The notes under the pieces were generated by a model. The model made no database searches, was not told where the DNA came from, and saw nothing but the letters and a program-made list of their open reading frames with translations. From the NCBI GenBank assembly GCA_902763905.1, contig CACWUA010000003.1:1-56031 (forward strand): a stretch of DNA of 56,031 nucleotides, read 5' to 3'. This stretch comes from an uncultured Pseudomonadota bacterium. Its GTDB lineage: Bacteria; Pseudomonadota; Alphaproteobacteria; RF32; CAG-239. A program made the position numbers and the translations under genes. Position 1 is the stretch's first letter. Each line of letters opens with the position of its first letter. Below, piece after piece: positions 46,601 through 54,855 of the stretch.

Positions 46601-47512
46601 AAATTTGGCATTATTAATGGAACCGATAAGACCGTAGGCATTGGCGATTGCTCCGCCAAAACCGCCTTCAGGGAACCCTGCGCGATAATTATCAACCCAA
46701 CCATTATATGGTGAATAATCCAGACCACGATCCCAGTTTGGATCATAATGCCAATCCATATAGACAACCGGAGAGTTTCCGCTCGGTGCGGTTATAGTTA
46801 CGCCGTTACCAACAAAATCTCCTGATATTTCATTTATAACACCGGCACCGTCCGGAGTGGAAAAGTGTATTGCGCTGTAAATGTTGGCAGATGAATTGAA
46901 GATTGCTCCGCCGTACGCTGCACTTTCAAAATAAGCATTTCCCACAACTATGTTTGAAGATGTTATGACCGTATTTCCGATGAATTTTCCGCCGATTTTA
47001 TCTATTGTTTTATTATTGGATAGGGCAGCGGCTACCGGATACCAATCATCTCCGCGGACATTGTTGATATTGTTACCGACATAAACAGCATCAACTTTTT
47101 TTAAATCTGGATATTGACCCATAGGAAAAGTTGTTGCGGTACCGATTAAGTCACTATATACTACATTTGCCAATATTCCTGTCTCCGGGTCAAATCCCGG
47201 AAGAGGGTCGTCACTAAATACTCGATATTCCGTGTTTACGGTAGTGATACCATCTTTTACAGCCGAGGTTGTCGTTACTAACTTGTAAATACCAAAAATA
47301 TCATCATATTGCCATTTATAATATAACGGATTTTGTAGAGGAGCAACCGCGCGCCCGGTATATGTGCCGTCGTAATCATGAATATCGGCACTTGCCGGAG
47401 TTGCCGTTACGGCTCCCAAGGCAAATAAACCCAAATTAATCAAAAAACATTTTTTCAAAACACTGCGATATTGTGCAGAAAGTAAACCTAATGCGGTGCG
47501 AGTATAGTTCAT
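43610..47512 (-). CDS. Large autotransporter adhesin-like protein
   Basis: Type Va secreted protein of 1300 residues. A long N-terminal signal region (about 1-42, core INLGLFALGAVTATPASA) has an extended basic leader, seen in some large autotransporters. The passenger (about 45-1010) has repeated beta-helix units around phrases such as IGNINGNFSKNSAT, NIYGGVIGNM and NVYGGVIYNEG. The C-terminal barrel (about 1035-1300) starts near KAWIKTYYAKS and ends WIDFKYAF with terminal Phe, the assembly signal. It is native in codon use and stands alone. Adhesion is a reasonable guess, but the passenger shows no specific ligand motif and no protease triad that I can see. Confidence 0.9.
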   Translation of the reverse strand: MNYTRTALGLLSAQYRSVLKKCFLINLGLFALGAVTATPASADIHDYDGTYTGRAVAPLQNPLYYKWQYDDIFGIYKLVTTTSAVKDGITTVNTEYRVFSDDPLPGFDPETGILANVVYSDLIGTATTFPMGQYPDLKKVDAVYVGNNINNVRGDDWYPVAAALSNNKTIDKIGGKFIGNTVITSSNIVVGNAYFESAAYGGAIFNSSANIYSAIHFSTPDGAGVINEISGDFVGNGVTITAPSGNSPVVYMDWHYDPNWDRGLDYSPYNGWVDNYRAGFPEGGFGGAIANAYGLIGSINNAKFENNYAISTATSAGGVTGDVGGAAIFNVSYIYWWRGHGYQNIASQIGNITADFTENVANTAYGNVIGGTILNMAGKGTATIGNINGNFSKNSATTLSGNIYGGVIGNMLADNSGASTIASISGTFDKNTGSATNVYGGVIYNEGEITNGIKNSTFTDNTFTASGEGFGAAIYTYSDLTITADNGTTLFKGNKINDVANAIYMDNADLTISATNSGTATFYDTIDGENAAVAITGDATGTVQLYNDISNSDVSVEKVTVETTDGTLHDYSLKSLTSNADSKWKIDINTKDKKADTFATDASAVPASSGTVTLSELNYVDSAKSDIGEGFKVQVLKTQGTAEAADLQLALSDDLTEKFVIGEKEETVVDEVTANTKWADEFNKKIITTETEGQFGLATTDTLNDSIGVTISTDTTEDKEKLGDTLALVNQAEITDKNFTAAKADETYTATDDLGETYGNLTIKGVADGSQKSTIDLDGHKGFEVASGTSVTLTDAALTDSQGKAPIDIAAGGKMSLQNADVSNVNLNVDGMLEAANNKVAAKKAVFGKDAVLKLNVNNINSDYGAIKADSFDIDDGATIDITFGQNPLDGKKTGEVALLSLSDGSDINNNNFKDEFHNNMYNFVRKSEKSGIYGVYQTETAEDISRENGGTENNQGAAGAWVDGPSHGNPTAQGIADDLARLAQTDGVEFNKVLTALAPNDDGMAQTALIDLTDRLLLTVDNHLIKTYLNSGLSSGDGKPDLSNVKAWIKTYYAKSKMQDHGDTYGYDADDRGFIAGVDKKVASATKVGIGMQFDDTDVNAFRRDVNIQTIQGYVYGEYRPSNWFVNGVMSYGRTDYDEDKFVLGRNIDAHYSADIYSVQGLTGYTFKYLTPELGARYYRIKRHGYVDGAMQSVSGNDLDLLRTTLGVKAETTYSIFKPNAYAGIMYDVISDSDDAVVSLPNGTSYTVDGKSMPRFGVEIGIGSTVVLNDNTEIGVGYEAKFRKHYQDHSGWIDFKYAF

Positions 47513-47938
47513 AGTCCTTTTCCTCCTCCATACGGAAAATCAAATGCTTTAATAAAAGTATACGTGTCAGATACACAGATTCTGTCATAATTATAAACAA
47601 TAAAGTTTAAAATGTGTTAAAAGCTACTGTTTGTCGGTATATTAAATCGTTTTACTTTACAACTCAAGAGATAAAATCAGAGTTATGCACTATTAAAAAT
47701 ACATTTTATCGCAGAACAAGATATGTCATTACGAGGCGGTACAGAATAAAACTCGTCATTACGAGGAGCGCCAACGGCGCGACGTGGTAATCTCAATACT
47801 TTGCTTTGCAATCGCCGCAAAGTGATAATATAGCCGTATTATTGCATCATGCCGCACCGCGACTGATGAGATCCTCACGTCGCTACGCTCCTCAGGATGA
47901 CGAGTATATTTTTCGGGCTCGGGATGACAATATTTCAG
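47513..47938. other. Intergenic region with fragments of dispersed palindromes
   Basis: No gene is supported. It holds pieces of palindromic repeats: GTCATTACGAGG followed by CGCGACGTGGTAATCTC around 47755-47795, and GATCCTCACGTCG with CTCCTCAGGATGAC around 47870-47900. The autotransporter promoter should lie near 47515-47620 on the minus strand but is not clear. Confidence 0.5.
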
Positions 47939-48015
47939 CAGGGTTCGCTTCCCCTCTGTCCAATAAAAAAACTCTCCGCAAGGGAGAGCCATTTTATTGG
48001 AGCGGGCGAGGGGAA
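47939..48015 (-). repeat. Duplicated tRNA-Gly 3' flank, distal copy
   Basis: A 77-bp direct copy, with one mismatch, of 48160-48236. On the minus strand it contains the last 18 bases of tRNA-Gly including CCA, then the tRNA's hairpin terminator (47964-47988). The distance between copies is 221 bp. Confidence 0.85.
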
Positions 48016-48159
48016 AATTTACGGCGTTTACGCCGATAAATTCGTGTGCTTGTTTTCTAAATTCGCTACGGTTGCTGTCGCTTTCCTTGCTCATTAAGAA
48101 AACTGCGCCATCAGCACCAAAAACAACATTTTGAGGTTGTTTTTGGCTTGATGCCCTCT

Positions 48160-48236
48160 CAGGGTTCGCTTCCCCTCTGTCCAATAAAAAAACTCTCCGC
48201 AAGGGAGAGCCTTTTTATTGGAGCGGGCGAGGGGAA
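48160..48236 (-). repeat. tRNA-Gly 3' flank, proximal copy
   Basis: Contains the real tRNA-Gly 3' end and its terminator. Direct duplicate of 47939-48015. Confidence 0.85.
48186..48209 (-). terminator. tRNA-Gly terminator
   Basis: CTCTCC pairs with GGAGAG around CTTGC on the minus strand, followed by seven T, 10 bases after the tRNA's CCA end. Confidence 0.8.
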
Positions 48237-48292
48237 TCGAACCCCCGTTATAAGCTTGGGAAGCTTCTATTCTACCATTGAATTACGCCCGC
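48219..48292 (-). tRNA. tRNA-Gly (anticodon CCC)
   Basis: 74 bases including encoded CCA. Acceptor stem GCGGGCG with CGCCCGC, D-arm with AATGGTAGAA, anticodon loop TTCCCAA giving CCC, and T-arm GGGGGTTCGATTCCCC. It reads GGG codons. Minus strand, between the autotransporter and comEC. Confidence 0.93.
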
Positions 48293-48357
48293 GTAACGCT
48301 TGCATATTATGTTATAAAATTCGGCAATGCAAGCGTTATTATCGTTATTGTGCAGAA

Positions 48358-50361
48358 TTATTCAGTGCTTTTTTTATTTTCTCTTTTATTCCATATCCGG
48401 CGTTTTTGATTGTTCCACAGCGGTTGCCAATGCGGATTTTTACCAAGATAAATATAGCTGCCTGCAGATACGTCGATAGGTTTGCCGCTCAGCGTGACGT
48501 TGTCGGCCTCATCAAAGGTCACAATCTCTTTATAAGTGCATTTATCCTCGGCACATTTTAAGCTGTCAATTTGCAAATTTTCCTGTTCTTGTCGCGTCAG
48601 TGTTTTGAGTTGCAGATTCTCTTGCCACAAACTCTTAATCCACGAGTCATTTTGCCGCGGCAACAATACCAAATTGCCGGAATCATCTCGCACCGCAATA
48701 TCGGCGGCATACGGCGAAAACACCATATCCGGTTTCGGCGATGGGAAAAACAGCGGCATAATTCCGATAAATATCGGCACTAATCCCCACCAGCGCCAAT
48801 GCCTTTTCCAAACACATAACCAAAATCCGCCGAGCACAATCAATATAAAGCCCCAAAACGGCAACGCATCGGTTTGCCATACGCTATGCGGCAAATGCGC
48901 TACCCAAGCGGTAATTTGATTCAATAAATTCAATCCAAACCCGAGTAATTTCAACGGATAAAATGCCAGATGCAACGGCAGTGCCGTCAAACACACCAGC
49001 ATCACCGGCAATAAATATAATCCGATGAGCGGACCAGCCAACAAATTGCCCAAACTGGTATATAATGCCAAACGGTGAAAATGATACAATGCAAACGGCG
49101 CAGTGGCCAGACTGGCAACAAAATCACAAATCACTATACCGCTCAAATAAAGCCATATTGTGCTGAAAATTCCGCGTTTTTGATACGGTCTCCGCTTATA
49201 GCTTTCATAAAACGATACCAGAGCATATACCGCGGCAAATGACATTTGAAATCCGATTGAAATGAGAGCTTGCGGCGAAATAATCAATATCATCAATGCG
49301 GCAAAACTCACCATCCTGAGAGAAATTGCCTGCCGGTTGAAAATAACCCCGATAAGCACCACCGTAGTCATAATAAACGCACGTTGCGCCGGTATCGCCA
49401 TACCGGAAATCAAAAGATAAAATGCACTGAACAAAACGGCAACAATCGCGGCGATTTTCTTAATATCAAAGCGCAAGGCAACCGCCGGAAACAGCGCCAA
49501 CAAAAAGCGAACCAAAAAAAATACCAATCCGGCAATTGCTCCCAAATGCAAGCCGGAAACAGATAAAAAGTGCGCCAGACCGGAATCGCGATAATTGTCA
49601 ATGAGTTGCTTGGAAATCTGCGACTTTTCGCCGATTAAAACCGCATCGGCAATCCCGCTTTGTGCCTTTGGCAATATAGCTCCGATGTAGTCGGTAATTT
49701 GCCGTCGCAACGTGTTTAGCGCCACCGTAAATCCGTTATGCTCTGTATTTTGCGGACAGTCAATCATAAAAGTTTCACTGTTGGAATAGCCGATGGCACT
49801 TAAATTTTCGTAAAAATATTTGCGATCAAGCTGATATCCGCCTAAAACCGGCAGCGGTTCGCGCGGAAAAATCGTGGCAATCATCTCGACACATTGCCCG
49901 ATTTGTATATTTTGCGGTGCAGGCATAATTGTAATGCGAAAATCCCCTTTAAGGTGCTTGTCAAAATCAGCAGCGTTATATAGGAGTAGGCGGATTTTGC
50001 CTTTTTCCGAGCGACTGATGTTTTTGATTTGTCCGCGCAGATAAGTGACCGACTTTTCGGAAATGTTTTCGATTCTTCTGTTTTGATACAGTGTACGCGC
50101 CTGAATATCCATAAATCCGAGACAGAATATTAATCCGCTTAAAAACAACAGATATAAATTTTTTCGGCGCAACAAATAAAACAGCAACAGCCATAACTCA
50201 AATATACCGAGAGAAAACCACATATTCGGCTCTGCCGGCAAGGCAAAATAAAGCGCAATTCCTGCTGCAAACATAAACGGTATCCAAGCCGTAAATTGCT
50301 CCTGTTCGGCAGCAAAATTTTCATCAACATATGCTTTGATTTTGCGCCACGTTATTTTCAT
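48358..50361 (-). CDS. comEC: ComEC/Rec2-family DNA uptake channel
   Basis: Polytopic inner-membrane protein of 667 residues that forms the channel for single-stranded DNA in natural competence. Order: N-terminal membrane pair and a DUF4131-like soluble domain (about 90-230), then the Competence domain with ISVSGLHLGAI-type residues (SVSGLHLG near 267) and multiple membrane segments to about 520. The C-terminal part is short and lacks a full metallo-beta-lactamase domain, as in many alphaproteobacteria. It overlaps lpxB as ATGA in an lpxI-lpxB-comEC run. Whether the cell is naturally competent is not shown. Confidence 0.9.
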   Translation of the reverse strand: MKITWRKIKAYVDENFAAEQEQFTAWIPFMFAAGIALYFALPAEPNMWFSLGIFELWLLLFYLLRRKNLYLLFLSGLIFCLGFMDIQARTLYQNRRIENISEKSVTYLRGQIKNISRSEKGKIRLLLYNAADFDKHLKGDFRITIMPAPQNIQIGQCVEMIATIFPREPLPVLGGYQLDRKYFYENLSAIGYSNSETFMIDCPQNTEHNGFTVALNTLRRQITDYIGAILPKAQSGIADAVLIGEKSQISKQLIDNYRDSGLAHFLSVSGLHLGAIAGLVFFLVRFLLALFPAVALRFDIKKIAAIVAVLFSAFYLLISGMAIPAQRAFIMTTVVLIGVIFNRQAISLRMVSFAALMILIISPQALISIGFQMSFAAVYALVSFYESYKRRPYQKRGIFSTIWLYLSGIVICDFVASLATAPFALYHFHRLALYTSLGNLLAGPLIGLYLLPVMLVCLTALPLHLAFYPLKLLGFGLNLLNQITAWVAHLPHSVWQTDALPFWGFILIVLGGFWLCVWKRHWRWWGLVPIFIGIMPLFFPSPKPDMVFSPYAADIAVRDDSGNLVLLPRQNDSWIKSLWQENLQLKTLTRQEQENLQIDSLKCAEDKCTYKEIVTFDEADNVTLSGKPIDVSAGSYIYLGKNPHWQPLWNNQKRRIWNKRENKKSTE

Positions 50362-51512
50362 TTGCCATGCTTTAGCCTCTGAATGATTTCTCCCGCGGCA
50401 TTATCACTCGGAGTTTGTTCGCCCATTCCCAACAATTTACGTAACTTCTCAAAGTTTTCCATTTGCCGACGATACAGCGTATTTTGGCTCAAAAATTGTT
50501 CGATGTATTGCAAAATGTTCTCCGGATTGCAATCGGTTTGCAACAGCTCCGGTACCACCTCATAACCGAGCAGAATGTTAGTCAGGTTTACAAATTGAAT
50601 ATGCAAAACGCGCTTGGCAATCCATTCGGTCAGCTTCGGGACTTTATATGCAATAATATGCGGCACGTCCAAAATCGCCAATTCCAGCGCCACCGTTCCC
50701 GAAGCGGCAATCGCTACATCGGCATTTTGAAAAGCGGCATGGCGTTCTTTTTCGCCCTCTACCACCAAAATCGGCAACTCGGATTCGGCAACGGCTTTTT
50801 TGACTCGTTCGGCCACGGTGGAAACCGTCGGCAACACAAACGAAAAATCCAGATATTTGGCGTGCAGTTTTTTCACTACCTGCAAAAAATCCGGCAACAG
50901 ACGCTCCACCTCATTATGGCGCGACCCCGGCAACACCAACAACACGCGGTTACTTTCCGGAATATTATGCTCTTCTTTGAAATTGATGGCGGTTTTATCT
51001 TTGTACAAGGAATTTTCAATCACCGGATGCCCGACAAAAACAGTATCCAATTTATAAGGTGTAAAATACCTTGGTTCGTGCGGAAACAGTGTCAACAACA
51101 AATCAATATATTTATACATGGTACGGGCGCGCTTTTTCTTCCATGCCCAGACTTGCGGCGCCACATAATGCACTTGCAAAGTGTTGAGTTTGAGTTTGCG
51201 CAGGCGCTTATGAATCCGTGCACAAAAACTCCAACTGTCGATGGTAATAATTACATCAGGTTTTTGCCGTACGATTTCTGCTATTGTTTCATCAATGCGT
51301 CGCAATATTCTCGGAATACTCGGTATAACTTCGGCCAATCCCATTACGGCCAGTTCCGAAATATTAAACAGCGAGGTCAAGCCCTGATTTTGCATACTGT
51401 CGCCGCCGACACCGGCAAACACAGCCTCTTTATCCTGACGGCGGATAGCTTCCATCAAACGCGCACCGAGCGCATCTCCCGACGGCTCTCCGGCTATTAA
51501 ATAGTATTTCAT
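50358..51512 (-). CDS. lpxB: Lipid-A-disaccharide synthase
   Basis: GT19 enzyme of 384 residues that joins UDP-diacylglucosamine and lipid X in lipid A synthesis at the inner membrane. Blocks: AGEPSGDALGARLM at 7-20, VMGLAEVIPS near 57, YVAPQVWAWK near 116-125, FVGHPV near 160, LLVLPGSRHNEV near 190 and AASGTVALELA near 270. ATGA overlaps at both ends couple it to lpxI upstream and comEC downstream. Confidence 0.97.
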   Translation of the reverse strand: MKYYLIAGEPSGDALGARLMEAIRRQDKEAVFAGVGGDSMQNQGLTSLFNISELAVMGLAEVIPSIPRILRRIDETIAEIVRQKPDVIITIDSWSFCARIHKRLRKLKLNTLQVHYVAPQVWAWKKKRARTMYKYIDLLLTLFPHEPRYFTPYKLDTVFVGHPVIENSLYKDKTAINFKEEHNIPESNRVLLVLPGSRHNEVERLLPDFLQVVKKLHAKYLDFSFVLPTVSTVAERVKKAVAESELPILVVEGEKERHAAFQNADVAIAASGTVALELAILDVPHIIAYKVPKLTEWIAKRVLHIQFVNLTNILLGYEVVPELLQTDCNPENILQYIEQFLSQNTLYRRQMENFEKLRKLLGMGEQTPSDNAAGEIIQRLKHGK

Positions 51513-52351
51513 TTTTTTACCTCCGTCGGTTCAATGCCGATAACAAACATTTTATATTTATCCGCCAATTTCAATACCTCCGGCTCATTGACAATCAACG
51601 CGTTTCCGGCGTGAATCGCCAGCCCGCGCATACCGGATTTATGCAGATTCTCAATGGTTTTGGTGCCGATGGTAGGCAAGTCTATACGCATATCCTGTTG
51701 CGGTTTGCGCAGTTTAATCAGCACTCCGCCGTCGCCTTTGCGCAAGTATGTACCGCAACGTTCAATCAGTTTATCCGTGCCTTCGATACCTTCTACGCCC
51801 AATACCAGTCCTTGTTGCACAATCACCGATTGCCCCACATCCAAACGTCCGAGTTCAAGCCCGACTTCAACGCCGCGAGATATATCGGCAAGCGCCTGTT
51901 TATCCGGCTTGGTTTTGGTCAGACAACCGGTTTTTACCAACAAATCCGGTAAAACTTCGTGAATACCGACCACCCGCATATTTTCCGATTCGATTTCTTT
52001 GACCAACGCGCGAAGGATTCCGTCGTCGCCCAGAGCCTTAAAGCCGATTCGTGCAAAAAACGCCGCAGTACGCAAATCCGGCACCAAATCGGCCGGACTC
52101 GGGCGATGGATGGTACCAATCATAACGATTTCTTCCACATTTTGCTCGTGCATCAGCTTAAAACCGGTTCCGGCCTGACCGATTCGTATCCATTTATGCG
52201 GAATCTCATCGGTGAAAAGGTTTTTATCGGCATTGTTTTCGATAGCGAGCACAAAATATTCACGTTTGGTTTGTCGGCAATAGTCAATCAACACTTGCGG
52301 CAACACCCCGCCGCCGGCAATAATGCCTAATTTTTTTTGTTTTGTTTCCAT
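51509..52351 (-). CDS. lpxI: UDP-2,3-diacylglucosamine pyrophosphatase LpxI
   Basis: A 280-residue enzyme that makes lipid X from UDP-2,3-diacylglucosamine. LpxI replaces LpxH in most alphaproteobacteria. LGIIAGGGVLPQ near 8-19, MIGTIHRPSP and the catalytic-domain DLPTIGTKTIE near 225 are family blocks. First gene of the lpxI-lpxB-comEC run. Confidence 0.95.
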   Translation of the reverse strand: METKQKKLGIIAGGGVLPQVLIDYCRQTKREYFVLAIENNADKNLFTDEIPHKWIRIGQAGTGFKLMHEQNVEEIVMIGTIHRPSPADLVPDLRTAAFFARIGFKALGDDGILRALVKEIESENMRVVGIHEVLPDLLVKTGCLTKTKPDKQALADISRGVEVGLELGRLDVGQSVIVQQGLVLGVEGIEGTDKLIERCGTYLRKGDGGVLIKLRKPQQDMRIDLPTIGTKTIENLHKSGMRGLAIHAGNALIVNEPEVLKLADKYKMFVIGIEPTEVKK

Positions 52352-52432
52352 AGTTTAGCCACTTATTTTATTGTATTTATTCAGATATTAACAAAACGGG
52401 ATATAAAAACAACATTTTTTTGAAAAAATATA

Positions 52433-52461
52433 TTGACAAAAGATTTTGATTATGTTAACTA
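52433..52461 (+). promoter_or_regulatory. Likely promoter of the small foreign-looking gene
   Basis: TTGACA at 52433-52438 is clear. The -10 is weak: TAACTA at 52456-52461 after 17 bases, or TATGTT too close. The leader to the ATG at 52493 is T-rich with no ribosome site. Confidence 0.45.
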
Positions 52462-52492
52462 TATAGACAGAAACCAATTATTTTTTACAATT

Positions 52493-52783
52493 ATGAGTAC
52501 AGCAAAAAATCAGAGTGTTAAGTTAGTGTGGTGTGCCGGTATTCAGGTGCCCGAGAACAAAGTAGAAGGTCGTCTTAAGGCGCTTCAGCAGGCACAGGAG
52601 CGTAAAGCTCTGCATAACGCCATCGAAAACAAGCGTATGCAGGAGGAAGCGGAGCAGTTACTCAAGCAGGGTTACACCATGCCGGAGATTGCCTGCCTCC
52701 GCCATGCCAACCGCATCTCTCGCCTTGAGAATGCCGGCTTCGGGACGAGTACACGTTGCCGCATCGGCAGTCCGAAGTGCTAA
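52493..52783 (+). CDS. Small basic protein, foreign-looking
   Basis: A 96-residue basic, helical protein. Residues 30-60 are Arg/Lys/Glu-rich (RLKALQQAQERKALHN) and QLLKQGYTMPEIACLRHA near 61-78 loosely resembles a helix-turn-helix of the x-G-x-S/T-x-x-E-I-A type, so DNA binding is possible but unproven. Codons favour AAG, GAG and CGC, and the start lacks a Shine-Dalgarno sequence. The start at 52493 was preferred to an upstream in-frame TTG because that TTG is the -35 box itself. It sits alone between lpxI and the glycosyltransferase gene, with its own terminator. Confidence 0.6.
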   Translation: MSTAKNQSVKLVWCAGIQVPENKVEGRLKALQQAQERKALHNAIENKRMQEEAEQLLKQGYTMPEIACLRHANRISRLENAGFGTSTRCRIGSPKC

Positions 52784-52797
52784 TTAAACCTACACCA

Positions 52798-52842
52798 CAC
52801 AAAGTCAACATCAAGCCCAGAAAGCTTAATGTTGACTTTTTT
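52798..52842. terminator. Terminator of the small foreign-looking gene
   Basis: AAAGTCAACAT-C-AAGC pairs with GCTT-A-ATGTTGACTTT around CCAGAAA-type loop bases. It ends directly at the stop of the convergent glycosyltransferase gene and may serve both. Confidence 0.75.
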
Positions 52843-52843
52843 A

Positions 52844-54727
52844 TTATTGCGGTAAAAATTCATAAACACCATCGGCATTTTTCACAAATGTTTCTCTTCC
52901 GCAACAGTCCCACATCAATATAACTCTGTCGTTCGTAATCGATTCCACCGTTGCAGCCGTATTCATGGTATTATGTATAACTCTGTCCTCAGTTATAAAT
53001 TCGACATAGTCAAATTGATTTTCCCATCGCGGATGATACAGATTTAATTTCTGCGGATTATCAAGTATCGGATTTTGCCGAAGATATTTGGCTATTCCTT
53101 GCTTGAATTCATAAAGTAACTGAGGATCCAGTATTACAAATATGATATTATCACGAATAAAAACTGAATTTATATCCGGCCACGCTTTAGCCTTGCTTTG
53201 TATGAATTTCATTGTGTCGACAGAAATTACCGGCAGCAAGCGATCTATAAACTCAAGATTCCAATAATTGTTGTAATTTACCGCAACAAAATCGGAAGGA
53301 GCATAGAAATTAAAATAGTTTTGGGTTTCCCATGGTGCACGCCATGACCACCCCAATACGGAAACATCATTGTTATTCATAGGTGTATCGTAGTACCTTG
53401 GTCGCATTGATATATCACCAAGCAAAGCTATACCGTAACGCTGATTATAATTGAAACCGTCAACTTGCTCAATACGAGCCATAATCCGATCCATAATTTT
53501 ATCTTCCGCATCGCGTCCCTGTTTCCAAACGCGCATTGCATACATATCGCGCTGTATATTAAACATAATCAAGACAACAGTCCCCACAAACAGCAGATTG
53601 CTCCAAATACCTTTTTTGCAAAAACAATAAAGCATGGCTAACATCAGCGAAAAAATATAATAGTGTCCGAAGTAGCCGGATACTCTGAGCCAAAATTGAA
53701 TATTGGTCCCCTTAGAAACAAGAGTTGTCAATTGGCTGGCAAGTAAAAGCCCGAAAACCAATCCGATAAATCCGATTATTCCGAGTAAAAAACCTCTGCT
53801 CTTGGTAGATTGCCAAAGTGCCAAACTCAACGCCCACGCCGATAGTATCAGCAAAAATCTCAGCAGAGCGGCATCAACAAATGGATATGTTTGGGTAAAT
53901 TGCTGATACATATAGGGAATAATCGTCAATAATTTTGCCGGTATTTCCGTAATGGAAATGTGCTGCACGTTATAAAAATCAGAATTCAAAATTCCATATT
54001 TATCCGCAGATATAATAGCCAGCTTCAATAAACAAACTGCGCCGACTATATCTGCAAACAATATTGAAAGCTCTTTACAAAGAGAGGTTATTTTTTCTCC
54101 GTTGATAAATTTGAAAAAATATCTGCCTATAATACAAATCGAAATGGTGTTAATGAAAGAAGCATTTAAGCCGAGAACAAAGAATAAAAGCAAAATTACC
54201 GGAATACTCCATAGTACAACATGCTTATTCTGCTTTTTTTCAAATAACATCAATGATAAAATAATACAGGCGGTACCCCAAAAATATGATGATTGTGCCA
54301 CATGATACAACCAGATCAAATTATAAGGCATTAAAGCTGTTATTAAGCCAAAACAGATATAATTTGATTGTTTTTTCGGAATGTTCCAGTATATAGCCAG
54401 CAGCACTACAGATAAACTCAATCCGAAAAAGGAGAACAGGTTCATCAAAACCGGTAAAATTCTGAAATCCATCAAAAAATATAATAAAGTCTCGGTAAAT
54501 CGTGCTTCCCACCAAAAATTAGTCGGAGAAATATGTCCTTTCATTAATGGCCATTCGTGATTGCTCCAAAAGAAATTAATTGTATGAAAAGCAAAAACAA
54601 TATTGAGAACAATAAAAACAGTCCAAAAAGTTTTTTTATAGATGGTGGGTATGTTTCTATATGTCTTTACTAAATAAGCTATTAAATCAAATTCAGCAAA
54701 AGATTTTAATTTTGATATCAGATTCAT
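52844..54727 (-). CDS. GtrII-like membrane glucosyltransferase
   Basis: Polytopic membrane protein of 627 residues of the Glucos_trans_II (GtrII/GtrV) type, which transfers glucose from a bactoprenol carrier to O-antigen or related polymer outside the inner membrane. AFHTINFFWSNHEWPLMKG near 45-63 matches the family's first periplasmic loop; about ten to twelve membrane segments follow to about 400, then a long periplasmic C-terminal domain ending YEFLPQ. GAGG precedes the ATG at 54727. It is divergent from a gtrB-like gene 129 bases away, which would make the carrier-linked sugar. Confidence 0.8.
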   Translation of the reverse strand: MNLISKLKSFAEFDLIAYLVKTYRNIPTIYKKTFWTVFIVLNIVFAFHTINFFWSNHEWPLMKGHISPTNFWWEARFTETLLYFLMDFRILPVLMNLFSFFGLSLSVVLLAIYWNIPKKQSNYICFGLITALMPYNLIWLYHVAQSSYFWGTACIILSLMLFEKKQNKHVVLWSIPVILLLFFVLGLNASFINTISICIIGRYFFKFINGEKITSLCKELSILFADIVGAVCLLKLAIISADKYGILNSDFYNVQHISITEIPAKLLTIIPYMYQQFTQTYPFVDAALLRFLLILSAWALSLALWQSTKSRGFLLGIIGFIGLVFGLLLASQLTTLVSKGTNIQFWLRVSGYFGHYYIFSLMLAMLYCFCKKGIWSNLLFVGTVVLIMFNIQRDMYAMRVWKQGRDAEDKIMDRIMARIEQVDGFNYNQRYGIALLGDISMRPRYYDTPMNNNDVSVLGWSWRAPWETQNYFNFYAPSDFVAVNYNNYWNLEFIDRLLPVISVDTMKFIQSKAKAWPDINSVFIRDNIIFVILDPQLLYEFKQGIAKYLRQNPILDNPQKLNLYHPRWENQFDYVEFITEDRVIHNTMNTAATVESITNDRVILMWDCCGRETFVKNADGVYEFLPQ

Positions 54728-54855
54728 AATAACCTCAGTAATTTTGCAATGATATATCATATAAAATAAAGGATTGTCAATATTTTCTTGCATATTCTCG
54801 GAGTTTATAATAAATTAACGACATAGTATTATTTTGCAGTATAATGGAGGCGAAA

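Noticed and set aside
47759-48202. Minus-strand open frame of 147 residues next to tRNA-Gly
   Set aside because: It runs across the duplicated tRNA flank and dispersed palindromes; the sequence is explained by those repeats.
48148-48561. Plus-strand open frame of 137 residues
   Set aside because: It crosses the antisense of tRNA-Gly and the 3' end of comEC; the GAGEGNRTP phrase is the usual false translation of tRNA-Gly regions.
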